A DNA stretch of 64,000 bases from an uncultured Opitutaceae bacterium (GTDB taxonomy: Bacteria > Verrucomicrobiota > Verrucomicrobiia > Opitutales > Opitutaceae), in NCBI GenBank assembly GCA_903862935.1, contig CAIOZY010000057.1:1-64000 (forward strand), read 5' to 3'. Position 1 is the stretch's first letter; the number at the start of each line of letters is the position of its first letter. The notes under the pieces were generated by a model. It saw nothing but the letters and a program-made list of their open reading frames with translations, had not been told where the DNA came from and made no database searches. The position numbers and the translations under genes were made by a program. Below, piece by piece: positions 35,108 to 44,460 of the stretch.

Positions 35108-37584
35108 TTGCGGACCTGGTAGGGCGTCCCGGCGGCGATCCCCTCCTGGATCCTCTGAAGGACGGCGTTCACCTCGGAGTCCGTGAGCGTCCGGTCGGCC
35201 GCGCGGAAGGCAAACGAGAAGGCCAGGCTCTTGCGGCCCTCGGGCAGACCCTGGCCGCGGTAGACGTCAAATAACTCCAGGCTCTCCAGGACGAAGGCCG
35301 CGGCGGCCGGCGCTTGGGCGGCGCTGCAGGCCTCGCGGGCGATCCGCTCGAGGTCGGAGCGCACCCGGGCCGCCGGAACGGCCTCCTCGGCGACGAGCGC
35401 CAGGTCGCGCAGCACCGGCGGGAACAGGCTGAAGTCGGCATAGCGCCTCCGAGGGGCCCCCGATTTGAGGCGCTCGGGCAGGATGGCGAAGAGTCCGCCG
35501 TAGACCTTTCCCTCGACGCCCAAGGCCCGCACCAGCGACAGGTTCAGGAGGCCGAACCGGGCGGTCCAACCCTTCTCGGCCAGACCCGCCTCGGCCGAGT
35601 GCCCCTCCTGCCACCCCTGGCTTCCGCCGACCAGCGGCGCCAGAGGCTCGGAGGCCAGGTCGACGCCGGCCATGCCGGCGAGGGCCTCGACGTGGTGCTT
35701 GACGGCGTAGAAGTCGACGGGCTCCCGCTTCAGCCAGCGCCGCGCCGGGTCCACGGCCGCGATGAATGCGGCCGCCGCGCACTCGTGGATCAGGCCGTCG
35801 CGCTCGATGAAGATCCGCCCGACCTCCGCCAAGCGGGAGACGGCCACGCCGCGGGACTGGTTGAGTTTGAGCGACTCCAGCAGGCCGATGATCAGGGTCG
35901 GCCTCAGGTGGGACTGGTCCTCGACGAAGGGATTCGCCAGGTTGAGCTCCTGGGCCGCCGTGGCCGAGACCCACGCGGCGACCTCGCGGGCCGAGCGCAG
36001 CGTCACGTTGGAGCACTCGTGGAAGTCGTGCCCGACCAGGTAGTCGGTGGCGCGGCGGTTGAAGCGCACGACCGGGTCGTCCTCGCCGGGCAGCCCGGGG
36101 GCCGCCACGGCCGCCGGCGGGATTTTCTCGGTGCCGTGCAGCCGCAGGATCTCCTCGACCAGGTCGATCGGGCGGTCCAGGTCGTTGCGCCAGCTCGGGA
36201 TCGACACGGTCAGGGTCATGCCCGGGCCGGGCCCGGCCTCCTCACGGATCACGGGCAGCTCCAGGGCCTCGAGGGCGGCCTTCATCGCTTTGTCCGGGAT
36301 GTCGAACCCGAGGCGCTCGCGCACAAATCCGGTCGAAAGCACGATTTCCCTCTTCCACGGGACGTCCCCGCCCACCGTGAAGGCCGGACCGACAACGCGG
36401 CCCCCGGCCGTCGCCATGATCAGGTCCAGGGCGCGGGCCGCCGCCTCGGCCGCGCAGTGCGGGTCGACTCCCCGCTCGTAGCGGTAGGAGGAGTCCGAGG
36501 ACAGCCCCAGCTGCCGGGACGTCCAGCGGATCGCCCCTGGCCGGAAGATTGCGCATTCCAGGACCAAGTCCGTTGTGTCGTCGGAGACCCCGGAATTCTC
36601 GCCCCCCATGATGCCCGCGATCACGACCGGCTTCTCGCCGTCGGCGATGACGAGCATGCGCCGGTTCAAGGTGCGGTCCACGCCGTCGAGGGTGCGGATC
36701 TTCTCTCCGTCGGCCGCGTGACGGACGATGATCCGTCCGCCGCCCAGGCGCCGGGCGTCGAAGGCGTGGAGCGGCTGGCCGTACTCGAGCATCACATAGT
36801 TGCCGACGTCGACGACGTTGTTGATGGGGCGAAGGCCGGCAGCCTTCAGGCGGGCCTGCATCCAGCCGGGGCTGGGGCCGATCTTCACGCCCGAAACAAC
36901 GTGGGCGGAGTAAAGCGGGCAGTCGTCCGGGGCGTCCACCCTGACGCCCCCCGGCAGGCCGGCGCTCGCCTCTGCCGGCTCGGGCTCGCCTGAGGCGGAG
37001 CGCGCCTCCGGGTACTTCAGGTCCTTTGAAAACCACGCCGCAAGTTCCCGGGCGACGCCGAGGTGGCAGAGGCAGTCGGGCCGGTTTGGCGTGATCTCGA
37101 TGTCGAAGACCGTGTCGCCCGGCGGGAGGACGGCGTTGATCGGCAGACCGATCTCCGGGCGGCTGGACAGGATCAAAAGGCCCCCGGCGTCGTCGCCGGC
37201 TCCGAGCTCCCGGGCCGAGCACATCATTCCGTCGGAGAGCTGCCCGCGGATCTTGGACTGTTTGATGGTGAAGTTTCCGGGCAGGACCGCCCCGGCAAGG
37301 GCCACCGGTACCCGGTCGCCGACCTGGTAGTTCTGCGCGCCGCAGACAATGGTCTTCACTCCGCCTGCCGGTCCCAGGTCGACCTGGCAGATCGAGAGTT
37401 TGTCGGCGTTGGGGTGCTTTTCGCGGGTGCGCACCTCTCCGACAAACACTTTTTCCAGGGCCGGCGCCCCGGTCACCTGGACGCCCTCCACCTCAAAGCC
37501 GAGGAAGGTGATCGCGCGGGTGATCTCCTCGACCGGGGCGTCGAGGGTCACGTACTCTTGGAGCCAGTTCAGGGAAATCTTCAC
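35104..37584 (-). CDS. pheT: Phenylalanyl-tRNA synthetase beta subunit
   Basis: An 826-residue PheT, slightly longer than E. coli's 795. The order is the EMAP/tRNA-binding domain (about 40-150), B3/B4 editing domain, two B5 domains, catalytic-like core and the C-terminal anticodon-binding FDX-ACB domain ending with FAFRAADRTLTDSEVN. MKISLNWLQEYV is the canonical N-terminus. Follows pheS by 13 bp. Confidence 0.95.
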   Translation of the reverse strand: MKISLNWLQEYVTLDAPVEEITRAITFLGFEVEGVQVTGAPALEKVFVGEVRTREKHPNADKLSICQVDLGPAGGVKTIVCGAQNYQVGDRVPVALAGAVLPGNFTIKQSKIRGQLSDGMMCSARELGAGDDAGGLLILSSRPEIGLPINAVLPPGDTVFDIEITPNRPDCLCHLGVARELAAWFSKDLKYPEARSASGEPEPAEASAGLPGGVRVDAPDDCPLYSAHVVSGVKIGPSPGWMQARLKAAGLRPINNVVDVGNYVMLEYGQPLHAFDARRLGGGRIIVRHAADGEKIRTLDGVDRTLNRRMLVIADGEKPVVIAGIMGGENSGVSDDTTDLVLECAIFRPGAIRWTSRQLGLSSDSSYRYERGVDPHCAAEAAARALDLIMATAGGRVVGPAFTVGGDVPWKREIVLSTGFVRERLGFDIPDKAMKAALEALELPVIREEAGPGPGMTLTVSIPSWRNDLDRPIDLVEEILRLHGTEKIPPAAVAAPGLPGEDDPVVRFNRRATDYLVGHDFHECSNVTLRSAREVAAWVSATAAQELNLANPFVEDQSHLRPTLIIGLLESLKLNQSRGVAVSRLAEVGRIFIERDGLIHECAAAAFIAAVDPARRWLKREPVDFYAVKHHVEALAGMAGVDLASEPLAPLVGGSQGWQEGHSAEAGLAEKGWTARFGLLNLSLVRALGVEGKVYGGLFAILPERLKSGAPRRRYADFSLFPPVLRDLALVAEEAVPAARVRSDLERIAREACSAAQAPAAAAFVLESLELFDVYRGQGLPEGRKSLAFSFAFRAADRTLTDSEVNAVLQRIQEGIAAGTPYQVRK

Positions 37585-37597
37585 GGGGAGGGCGGCT

Positions 37598-38641
37598 TCA
37601 GGCGAACTGCCGGAGGAATCTCAGGTCGTTCTGGTAGAAGTACCGGATGTCATCGATCCCGTACAGGAGCATGGCCAGGCGTTCCAGGCCCATGCCGAAG
37701 GCGTATCCGGTCCAGATTGCCGGGTCGTAGCCGACCGCGGTGAAGACGGCCGGGTCCACCATGCCGCAGCCGCCGATCTCAATCCATTCCTTGTTGACCT
37801 TCGGCAGGTGGCGAGCCGAAAGGTCGACCTCGAAACTGGGCTCGGTGTAGCTGAAGTAGTGGGGGCGGAACCGGGTCTTTGTCCCCGGGCCCAGGAGCGC
37901 CGTGAAGATGTAGTCGAGCAGCGCCTTCAGGTCCCGCACCGTGACTCCGCGATCCACGGAGAGGCACTCCAGCTGGTGAAAATTGGCGGAGTGGGTCGCG
38001 TCCGTGGTGTCCCGCCGGTACACGCGCCCCGGGGAGACGATCCGGATCGGGGGAGGGGACTGGAGCATGGTGCGGATCTGGACCGAGGAGGTGTGCGTGC
38101 GCAGCAGGTACTTCTCACCGGCGGTCTTCTTGGTGACGTTGCCGAACCGGGCCGCACTGGGAAAATAGAACGTGTCCTGGGTGTCGCGCGCCGGGTGGTC
38201 CGCGGGGGTGTTCAGCGCGTCGAAGCAGTAAAACTCGGTCTCGACCTCCGGGCCGTCGGCGACGGCAAAGCCGACTTTGCGCAGGATCCTGCACATTTCC
38301 TCCCTGACCAGGGTCAGCGGGTGGTAAGTGCCCGGGCCCGGGTCGGGCGAGGGAAGGGTCGGATCGACCGGTGGGCCGAGCTCGGCGGCCAGCTCGGCCT
38401 CAGTCAGGCGGCGCAGTGCCGCGTCGAACTGCTCCTGCAGGCGGGCCTTGGCCTCGTTGACGGCCCTGCCGGCAGCGGGGCGCTCCTCCTTTGGCACGGC
38501 CCCCATCTGCTTCATCAGCCGGGTGAGGTCGCCGTTCGGGCCCACATAGCGGGCCTTCGCGGCTTCAAACTCCGGACGGGTCCGGACTTGGGGCAGCTCG
38601 GAGGCCGCCCTGGCCACCAGCGTGGAGAGTTCTTCTTGCAT
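37598..38641 (-). CDS. pheS: Phenylalanyl-tRNA synthetase alpha subunit
   Basis: A 347-residue class II synthetase subunit. The ATG at 38641 (MQEELSTLVARAASELP) is chosen over an upstream frame. Motif 2 region THSANFHQLECLSVD and motif 3 GYAFGMGLERLAMLLYGIDDIR are intact. N-terminal coiled coil at about 1-90. The leader between rplT and pheS contains a perfect hairpin. Confidence 0.95.
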   Translation of the reverse strand: MQEELSTLVARAASELPQVRTRPEFEAAKARYVGPNGDLTRLMKQMGAVPKEERPAAGRAVNEAKARLQEQFDAALRRLTEAELAAELGPPVDPTLPSPDPGPGTYHPLTLVREEMCRILRKVGFAVADGPEVETEFYCFDALNTPADHPARDTQDTFYFPSAARFGNVTKKTAGEKYLLRTHTSSVQIRTMLQSPPPIRIVSPGRVYRRDTTDATHSANFHQLECLSVDRGVTVRDLKALLDYIFTALLGPGTKTRFRPHYFSYTEPSFEVDLSARHLPKVNKEWIEIGGCGMVDPAVFTAVGYDPAIWTGYAFGMGLERLAMLLYGIDDIRYFYQNDLRFLRQFA

Positions 38642-38679
38642 CGGCAGGGAGACCCCTAGTCGGAGGCCGAAGGCCCAAA

Positions 38680-38707
38680 GTCGCAAGCCGGAAGGACGGC
38701 TTGCGAC
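38680..38707 (-). promoter_or_regulatory. Perfect 11-bp hairpin between rplT and pheS
   Basis: The arms GTCGCAAGCCG (38680-38690) and CGGCTTGCGAC (38697-38707) are exact reverse complements around a six-base loop. In the direction of transcription the stem is followed by only three T, then GGGCC, so it is a poor intrinsic terminator. It may protect RNA ends, act as an attenuator for pheST, or be an interspersed palindrome. Confidence 0.5.
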
Positions 38708-38737
38708 GGCGAACCCGGCGGGGGCGCGGCTCCGGCC

Positions 38738-39118
38738 CTAGGCCTTGGGAGCGGGCGACTTGGACTTCAGCGCGTCGCGGGACTGCTGGACCAGGGCGTT
38801 AAACGCCACCTCGTCCCTGACCGCGAGATCGGCAAGCACCTTGCGGTCGAGCTCGATGTTGGCGGCCTTGAGGCCCTCGATGAAACGGCTGTAGCTGATG
38901 CCGGCGGTGCGGCAGGCCGCGTTCACGCGGACGATCCACAGCTGGCGCCACTCGGTCTTTTTCTTGCGCCGGTGGCGGTATCCGTACTGCCAGGCGTGCT
39001 GGACGGCTTCCTTGGCGTAGCGGAAGAGCTTGGATTTGTTGCCGAAATAGCCCTTGGCGTATTTCAGCACTTTCTTGCGCCGCTTTCGCGACGCGGGGGA
39101 GTTTGTTGCACGAGCCAT
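38738..39118 (-). CDS. rplT: Large ribosomal subunit protein bL20
   Basis: A 126-residue L20 with the basic N-terminus MARATNSPASRKRRKKVLK and the RNA-binding AKGYFGNKSKLFRYAKEAV, then a C-terminal helical domain. It nucleates large-subunit assembly and in many bacteria represses its own operon. It follows rpmI by 88 bp; that gap carries an 8-bp inverted repeat CAGCGGGT/ACCCGCTG (39147-39154 and 39170-39177), a possible site for such control. Confidence 0.95.
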   Translation of the reverse strand: MARATNSPASRKRRKKVLKYAKGYFGNKSKLFRYAKEAVQHAWQYGYRHRRKKKTEWRQLWIVRVNAACRTAGISYSRFIEGLKAANIELDRKVLADLAVRDEVAFNALVQQSRDALKSKSPAPKA

Positions 39119-39206
39119 GTTGTGGTGTTCCTTTGGGTTAGGCGCCAGCGGGTCGGCTTTAGGATTTCACCCGCTGTGCGCAGTCTAGTATATAGTGGAG
39201 TGTTGC

Positions 39207-39401
39207 TCAGAGGCCGAACGGCAGGCAGCGCTTGAGCGGCGCGGCATGGCCTTCGGCCACAAGCTTGTCCTTGGAGGCCCGGCGCTTTTGCTGGGTGCGC
39301 TTCGAGGCGAGCAGGTGCCTGAACCCGGGGGTCCGGCGGACGAGCTTGCCGCGAGCGCTCAGCTTGAAGCGCTTGGCGACGGATTTCTTTGTCTTTTGCA
39401 T
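39207..39401 (-). CDS. rpmI: Large ribosomal subunit protein bL35
   Basis: A 64-residue L35, started at the ATG at 39401 (MQKTKKSVAKRFKLSARGK). The SKRTQQKRRASKDKLV stretch and overall basic character are typical. The usual upstream partner infC is not adjacent; instead a tRNA-Lys gene lies 117 bp away in the opposite direction. Confidence 0.95.
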   Translation of the reverse strand: MQKTKKSVAKRFKLSARGKLVRRTPGFRHLLASKRTQQKRRASKDKLVAEGHAAPLKRCLPFGL

Positions 39402-39518
39402 GGGCGGAGCGGTCCAAAACAGCTTTCCGAAGCCGATTGGCAAGGGCAAAGTGCACAGCGGCCCCTTAAGCTACTTGACATCATACCTCGGTTTGCGAGC
39501 GTCTAACACTTCCGGTTG

Positions 39519-39592
<74 letters not shown>

Positions 39593-39688
39593 CTTCCTCG
39601 CTCTTCAGACGTCAACCGATAGCTGCCGGGGCCTGTGCCCGGCAGCCCGCTCTTTTCTATCTTCCCCTCTGAGAACGATCCCGTTCCC

Positions 39689-39763
39689 GCCGGCGTAGCT
39701 CAATGGCAGAGCACCTGTTTTGTAAACAGGTGGTTGCAGGTTCGATTCCCGTCGCCGGCTCCA
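39689..39763 (+). tRNA. tRNA-Thr(TGT)
   Basis: Acceptor strands GCCGGCG and CGCCGGC pair perfectly. The anticodon stem CCTGT/ACAGG encloses TTTGTAA, anticodon TGT for threonine ACA. The discriminator T is followed by an encoded CCA (39761-39763). Confidence 0.95.
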
Positions 39764-39771
39764 TGTTTCTT

Positions 39772-39845
39772 TGCCCGATAGTGTAATGGCAGCACAGCAG
39801 ATTCTGACTCTGCTTGTCTAGGTTCGAGTCCTAGTCGGGCAGCCA
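39772..39845 (+). tRNA. tRNA-Gln(CTG)
   Basis: Acceptor strands TGCCCGA and TCGGGCA pair. The anticodon stem GCAGA/TCTGC encloses TTCTGAC, anticodon CTG for glutamine CAG. CCA is encoded at 39843-39845. It starts nine bases after tRNA-Thr, so the two are probably cotranscribed. Confidence 0.95.
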
Positions 39846-39995
39846 TTTTCTCGAGCGAGATTGCCGCAAATGCGCAACGCCGCTTATCGGGCTAGGTTCA
39901 AGTACGCCTTTTGCTGATGACCCGCCAAGAGGAAGTAATTTAACGGACCTTCCGAGAAAGTAAGTTGACAATAAAGTTCCGTTCCGGCCAAGTTT

Positions 39996-40024
39996 TTCAC
40001 TTCGCAGGCATACCAACGTATAAA
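39996..40024 (+). promoter_or_regulatory. Candidate promoter of the exb/ton operon
   Basis: TTCACT (39996-40001) and TATAAA (40019-40024) are 17 bp apart, a sigma-70-like spacing, in a locally AT-richer gap 140 bp before the exbB start. It is the best match I see in the 270-bp stretch between tRNA-Gln and exbB; no gene is convincing there. Confidence 0.35.
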
Positions 40025-40167
40025 GCCCTCACCCCCGACGCCCAACAATCCCTGCGAATCCCCCGCCGAGTAAACCGACTCCCCTTTCACGCAGCCCCTA
40101 AATTCTTTCTCCTACTATGATCACTAACTGCCTCCCCCTCGCGTTCCTCATCGGCGACGAGTCGCCC

Positions 40168-40782
40168 ATGGAACTGTTTAAGCATGGCGGTCCCGTAATG
40201 TGGCCGATCCTGCTCCTGTCGTTCATCGCCCTGACGGTTGTCGTCGAGCGCATGCTCTTCATCGTCCGCGAGAACAGCCACCGCGAGGCTGAGGTCGTCG
40301 AGAAGATGCTCGAGAGTGTCGAAAAGCGCGAGATCGATACCGCCGTTGAGATGGGCAAGAAGAGCAAGGACGCCGTCGCCCGGATCATGGTCTACAGCTT
40401 GACCAACCGCGAGTACTCGCTGTCCAATGCCTTCATCCGCGCCTCCGGCCAGGAGCTGACCCGCTACCAGCAGGGCATGTCGGTCCTCGACACGGCGATC
40501 ACCGCCGCCCCCCTCCTCGGCCTGCTCGGAACCGTCACCGGCATGATGCGCACCTTCGGCGCTCTTGGAACGGGCGACATCGCCGGCGCGGCCGGCCAGA
40601 TCACCGGTGGCGTCGCCGAGGCCCTTATCGCGACGTGCTGCGGTCTGTTTATCGCGGTCTGCTGCTTGCTCCCCTACAACTACCTGAACGCCAGGGCTGA
40701 GCAGGCTAAGCAGGAGATCTCCGACGCCTCCCATGCGCTCGAGATCCTGATCGCCAAGTCAGAGGTCCACAACTCCCGCTAA
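40168..40782 (+). CDS. exbB: MotA/TolQ/ExbB proton channel family protein
   Basis: A 204-residue inner-membrane channel protein starting MELFKHGGPVMWPILLLS; an ATG at 40117 would add 17 residues of uncertain value. Three membrane helices: about 10-30, then the conserved pair in the second half including ITAAPLLGLLGTVTGMM and GGVAEALIATCCGLFIAV. With ExbD it converts proton motive force into work on TonB. First gene of a seven-gene operon. Confidence 0.9.
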   Translation: MELFKHGGPVMWPILLLSFIALTVVVERMLFIVRENSHREAEVVEKMLESVEKREIDTAVEMGKKSKDAVARIMVYSLTNREYSLSNAFIRASGQELTRYQQGMSVLDTAITAAPLLGLLGTVTGMMRTFGALGTGDIAGAAGQITGGVAEALIATCCGLFIAVCCLLPYNYLNARAEQAKQEISDASHALEILIAKSEVHNSR

Positions 40783-40807
40783 ACGGTCCTCTAACCCCCT
40801 ATATACC

Positions 40808-41254
40808 ATGGCCGGCGGTGGCAGTCCAAGAACCAGCGGCGGGAAGAAGCGAGCCCGCATTGAGATCATTCCGCTTATTGACGTTATCTTCTTCCTGCTG
40901 GCGACCTTCGTGCTGTTCACCCTGTCGCTCAACAAGTCGAACGGTCTGCGCGTCAGCCTCCCGCACTCAGAGACGGGAGAGGCGCGCGACCCGGCCGGCA
41001 CAGCGACAGTGACCGTCATGCAGGACGGCACGCCAGCCTGGGACAAGGACCCGGTGACCCTCGACGAGCTGATCGTGCGTCTCAAGACGTTCCACCTTCA
41101 GCATCCCGAGCCCGAGGCAGTGATCCTCATCAACGGGGACACGGAAGCCCCCTTCAGCCAGGTGATCTACGTCTTCAACGAGGCCCGAAAGGCCGGCATC
41201 GCGAAGGTCAAGATCGAGACGCATTCGGTGGTAGCGGGTAAGGAAAGCACCTGA
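40808..41254 (+). CDS. exbD: ExbD/TolR family biopolymer transport protein, copy 1
   Basis: A 148-residue protein with one N-terminal membrane helix carrying the essential Asp (IEIIPLIDVIFFLLATFVLF) and a periplasmic C-terminal domain. The N-terminal tail is Gly/Ser/Lys-rich. It pairs with ExbB. A second, similar exbD follows after 46 bp; the membrane helices are nearly identical while the periplasmic parts differ. Confidence 0.9.
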   Translation: MAGGGSPRTSGGKKRARIEIIPLIDVIFFLLATFVLFTLSLNKSNGLRVSLPHSETGEARDPAGTATVTVMQDGTPAWDKDPVTLDELIVRLKTFHLQHPEPEAVILINGDTEAPFSQVIYVFNEARKAGIAKVKIETHSVVAGKEST

Positions 41255-41300
41255 CGCTGCGTCCAGGCGCTCCAGTCCAACACTCTACACTATTCCCAAC

Positions 41301-41729
41301 ATGGCAGGCAGCAGTCCCAAACCCGAGGAAGGCAAGAAGGCGGCACGTATCGAGATCATTCCCCTGATCGACGTCATCTTCTTCCTGCTCGCCACCTTCG
41401 TATTGTTCACGCTTTCGCTCGAGAGGATTGTGTCGATCCCGGTGCAGCTGCCGGTCGCCAGCGACAATCCGGGCAGGCCTGACGAAACGATGGTTACGAT
41501 CCAGGTCTCCGAGGGCGGAACCTGCTACTGGAACCGCGAGCCGATCGGATACAGCGAGATCCCTCCCCGGCTCGAGAACTACAAGAAGAACGTTACCAAT
41601 CCCCGCATCCTTGTCGCCGGGGACACCAAAGCCAGATTTGGGGCGTGCGTGCTCGTCCTGGACGACATCCGCAAGGCCGGCATCGAACAAGTTTCGGTCG
41701 AGACCCTGGTGACGCCGACTGGCAAGTAA
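41301..41729 (+). CDS. exbD: ExbD/TolR family biopolymer transport protein, copy 2
   Basis: A 142-residue paralog of the preceding gene: same helix with IIPLIDVIFFLLATFVLFTLSL, but a different periplasmic domain (LERIVSIPVQLPVASDNPGR). Two ExbD forms may make a mixed dimer in the ExbB channel, or one may face TonB and the other a different partner. Confidence 0.9.
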   Translation: MAGSSPKPEEGKKAARIEIIPLIDVIFFLLATFVLFTLSLERIVSIPVQLPVASDNPGRPDETMVTIQVSEGGTCYWNREPIGYSEIPPRLENYKKNVTNPRILVAGDTKARFGACVLVLDDIRKAGIEQVSVETLVTPTGK

Positions 41730-41757
41730 CTCCCCAACCCGAAAAAAGACTTCCTCC

Positions 41758-42411
41758 ATGCGTCGTGACTTGATCATCGGAATCCTCGTCTCCGTGCTGG
41801 TGCACGGCGGCAGCGCCTGGGTCGGCGAGCTTGCGTCCCACAAGAAAGCCGCGACGAAAATTAAGAAGGAGGCTCCGGCGATCGAGGTGATCGAGATGCC
41901 GAAGATCGAGCCCGACGAGCCCGATGTCGTGGACGAGAGCAAGTCCACGCAGGCCGCCCAGGACTTCGCCCCTCCCATGCAGAACGACGTCCCGCAGATG
42001 GCGACGGACACCTCGTTTGTGCAGAAGCTGCAGCCCCCGCCCCCCGAGGGAATGCAGGTCAAGAACGCGATTCAGATCCCGCAGGCCAATTCAGGCTGGG
42101 GCAAGGGCGTAGAGGTGTTCGACATCTCCAAGCTTGACCAGGTCCCCGTGCCCGTCCTGCAGACCCGTCCGCAGTACCCCTTTGAGATGCGCCGAGACGG
42201 CATCTCCGGCCAGGTTGTCGTCGACTTCATCGTCGACACGACCGGAACCGTCCGCAACGCCTATGCGGCGAGCTCGAGCCAGCATGAGTTCGAGGCATCG
42301 GCTGTAGAGGCGGTCAGCAAGTGGCGCTTCCGGCCCGGCAAGAAGGGCGGACGTGCCGTCAACACGCACATGCAGGTGCCCATCGTCTTCACCCTCAATT
42401 CCGGAGAATAA
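41758..42411 (+). CDS. tonB: TonB family protein
   Basis: A 217-residue energy transducer. A short N-terminal hydrophobic anchor (LIIGILVSVLVHGGSAWVG), an acidic, Pro-containing linker (about 35-110) less proline-rich than enteric TonB, and a C-terminal TonB domain with RPQYPFEMRRDGISGQVVV and AVSKWRFRPGKKGG. It would couple the ExbB/ExbD motor to outer-membrane receptors; none is encoded in this window. Confidence 0.9.
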   Translation: MRRDLIIGILVSVLVHGGSAWVGELASHKKAATKIKKEAPAIEVIEMPKIEPDEPDVVDESKSTQAAQDFAPPMQNDVPQMATDTSFVQKLQPPPPEGMQVKNAIQIPQANSGWGKGVEVFDISKLDQVPVPVLQTRPQYPFEMRRDGISGQVVVDFIVDTTGTVRNAYAASSSQHEFEASAVEAVSKWRFRPGKKGGRAVNTHMQVPIVFTLNSGE

Positions 42412-42419
42412 TCAGTCCC

Positions 42420-43850
42420 GTGTCCTCACACTCCCAACGCCACACCCTTCTCCGGCCTCTGTTCGGTCTGATTGCTGCCGGAGCCCTCCTCGCCCTCCCG
42501 GCTACCGGGCGCGCTGAAGAGGAGGCCGCTGCCGGCACCGAGGGCCAGCAGCCCGTTTCCCTCCAAGAGCGCACCAGCACCGCATTCCTCCAGCTCAAGC
42601 CCGTGCTTGACGCCAAGAACTGGGACGAGGCGCTGAAGCTGCTCGACGGCGCCAAGGCCGTTGTTCCCGCGAACAGCTACGACATGGCGGTGATCGTGAA
42701 CACCGAGGGCGCGATCTACCTTCAGGGCAAGAACGACGAGAACAAGGCCCTCCAGTGCTGGGAAGTCATGCTCCGGCTCGCCGAGCAGCACCATGAATTC
42801 TTCCCAAAGACAGAGGTCCTCGACCACTACCTGTACGTGGCCAATATTTACATGCAGAAGGCCTCCGGCCTGAAGGCCGGGCCCGAGCAGCGCGAGTACT
42901 ACGACCGGTCGCTCGCGAACATGAAGACCTACCTGGCGGGGACTCCCCGCCCGAAGTCCGACAAGCTGCTGTTCTACGCGAGCCTTCTTTACTACAAGGC
43001 GGTGTCCGACCCGCAGCATATCGACACGGCGATGCTCAAGGAGGCCCATGTGCAGGCCCAGCGCGGGCTTCTCGCCGACGCCCACCCGAAGGACGGTCTC
43101 TACCAGCTGTTGATCGCCGCCCTCCAGCAGGATGGCGACCTCGCCGGCGCCGCCCGTTACATCCAGCTTCTCACGAAGGCCCACCCGACGAACAAGAGCT
43201 ATTGGCAGCAGCTGATGGCGATCTACTACAACCTCGCCGCCACAAGCGAGAAGGACCAAGAGAAGCGCCGCCAGTACTACGCCCGGGCGATCAACACGGT
43301 TGAGCAGGCGCAGAAGCTGGGCTTCCTCAACGGAAGCAAGGAGAATTACGACCTGGTCAGCATGTACACGCAGGTCGGCCAGTACGGGAAGGCCACCGAG
43401 CTGCTCTACACCGGCCTGAAGAGCGGCGCGATCGAGGACACGGTTGAGAACTGGGTCTTCCTCGCCTCATTCTACCAGCAGATCGAGGAGAACGAGAAGG
43501 CGATCGCGGTCCTCAAGGAGGCCGACGATCTGCACCCGGGAACGGGCGAGTTCGACCGCCAGATCGGCCAGATCTACTACGAGCTCGAGAACACCCCCAA
43601 GGTCTACGAGTACTGCAAGCTCGCCGCCGAGAAGGGCAACCTCAAGGAAGGCCACGGCTACGCGGTCTACCAGCTTCTCTCTTTTGCCGCCTACCAGATC
43701 GGCAAGTACCAGGAGGCCCTGGACTCCGTCAACAAGGCCATGTCCTACCCGGACTCGCCCAAGAGCCTCGCCCGTCTGAAGGAAGGCATCCTCGGCGCTA
43801 TCGAAGTCGAGAAGGCCAACCGGGCCGCCGTCCTGGGCAAACCCCTCTGA
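42420..43850 (+). CDS. Exported TPR-repeat protein
   Basis: A 476-residue protein. The GTG at 42420 gives a clean signal peptide (LLRPLFGLIAAGALLALPATGRAEEE). The mature part is alpha-helical with several tetratricopeptide-like repeats, the clearest around residues 340-440. It probably binds other envelope proteins in the periplasm. Its place right after tonB suggests an accessory part of the same machine; similar TPR genes follow ExbB/ExbD/TonB in relatives. Confidence 0.8.
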   Translation: MSSHSQRHTLLRPLFGLIAAGALLALPATGRAEEEAAAGTEGQQPVSLQERTSTAFLQLKPVLDAKNWDEALKLLDGAKAVVPANSYDMAVIVNTEGAIYLQGKNDENKALQCWEVMLRLAEQHHEFFPKTEVLDHYLYVANIYMQKASGLKAGPEQREYYDRSLANMKTYLAGTPRPKSDKLLFYASLLYYKAVSDPQHIDTAMLKEAHVQAQRGLLADAHPKDGLYQLLIAALQQDGDLAGAARYIQLLTKAHPTNKSYWQQLMAIYYNLAATSEKDQEKRRQYYARAINTVEQAQKLGFLNGSKENYDLVSMYTQVGQYGKATELLYTGLKSGAIEDTVENWVFLASFYQQIEENEKAIAVLKEADDLHPGTGEFDRQIGQIYYELENTPKVYEYCKLAAEKGNLKEGHGYAVYQLLSFAAYQIGKYQEALDSVNKAMSYPDSPKSLARLKEGILGAIEVEKANRAAVLGKPL

Positions 43851-43882
43851 TCCTCTAACCCCCTCTTCCACCACCCTCTCCC

Positions 43883-44428
43883 ATGAAGAAAAGCCAAGTT
43901 TACATCATCGCCCCGCTCGTGGCGCTTGTCTGCTTCGTCGCGTACTACCTGAACTTTAACGCGAAGTATGAAAGAGCGGCAGCCGAGAAGGCCGCGACCA
44001 TCCAGAAGGCCAAGGACGATGCGATCCAGGCTCAAAACCGCCTGCGGCTGCGCGCCGTGCAGGACGCCCTTGCCGCCCAGGAGAAGCGCAAAGCCGACCG
44101 GGCAGCCAAGGACGCCGCCGAGCAGAAGAAGCGCGAGGACCGCCAAGCCGCCTACCAGAATCGCGACAAGGCCCAGATCGGCATCGCCAAATGGCGTGAG
44201 CGCTATGAGCGCCTGTCCAAGGAGGCCACCGACACCAAGGAGCAGATCGCCAAGATCGAGCGCGACAAGGTCACCCTCGCCGAGCAGAAGACCTTCCTCG
44301 ACAAGCTGGCCGCCCAGTCCGAGGCCAATACCAAGGCCCTGAGCACCGTCCTCGACAAGATTCAGAAGGCCGATGACGCACAGGCCGCCTACGCCGCTGC
44401 CATGGCCAAGCTGCAGAAGAAGTCGTAA
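43883..44428 (+). CDS. Membrane-anchored coiled-coil protein
   Basis: A 181-residue protein of unknown function. One N-terminal membrane helix (YIIAPLVALVCFVAYYLNF) is followed by ~150 residues rich in Ala, Lys, Glu and Gln with heptad character, so a long coiled coil, probably periplasmic. It is similar in design to the next gene, which looks like a diverged duplicate. Operon position implies a link to the ExbB/TonB motor. Confidence 0.75.
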   Translation: MKKSQVYIIAPLVALVCFVAYYLNFNAKYERAAAEKAATIQKAKDDAIQAQNRLRLRAVQDALAAQEKRKADRAAKDAAEQKKREDRQAAYQNRDKAQIGIAKWRERYERLSKEATDTKEQIAKIERDKVTLAEQKTFLDKLAAQSEANTKALSTVLDKIQKADDAQAAYAAAMAKLQKKS

Positions 44429-44460
44429 CCGCCAACCCCATCTCAATCCTTTATTTGCCC

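Noticed and set aside
39884-40090. A 68-residue minus-strand frame between tRNA-Gln and exbB
   Set aside because: It matches no known family and covers the probable promoter region of the exb/ton operon.
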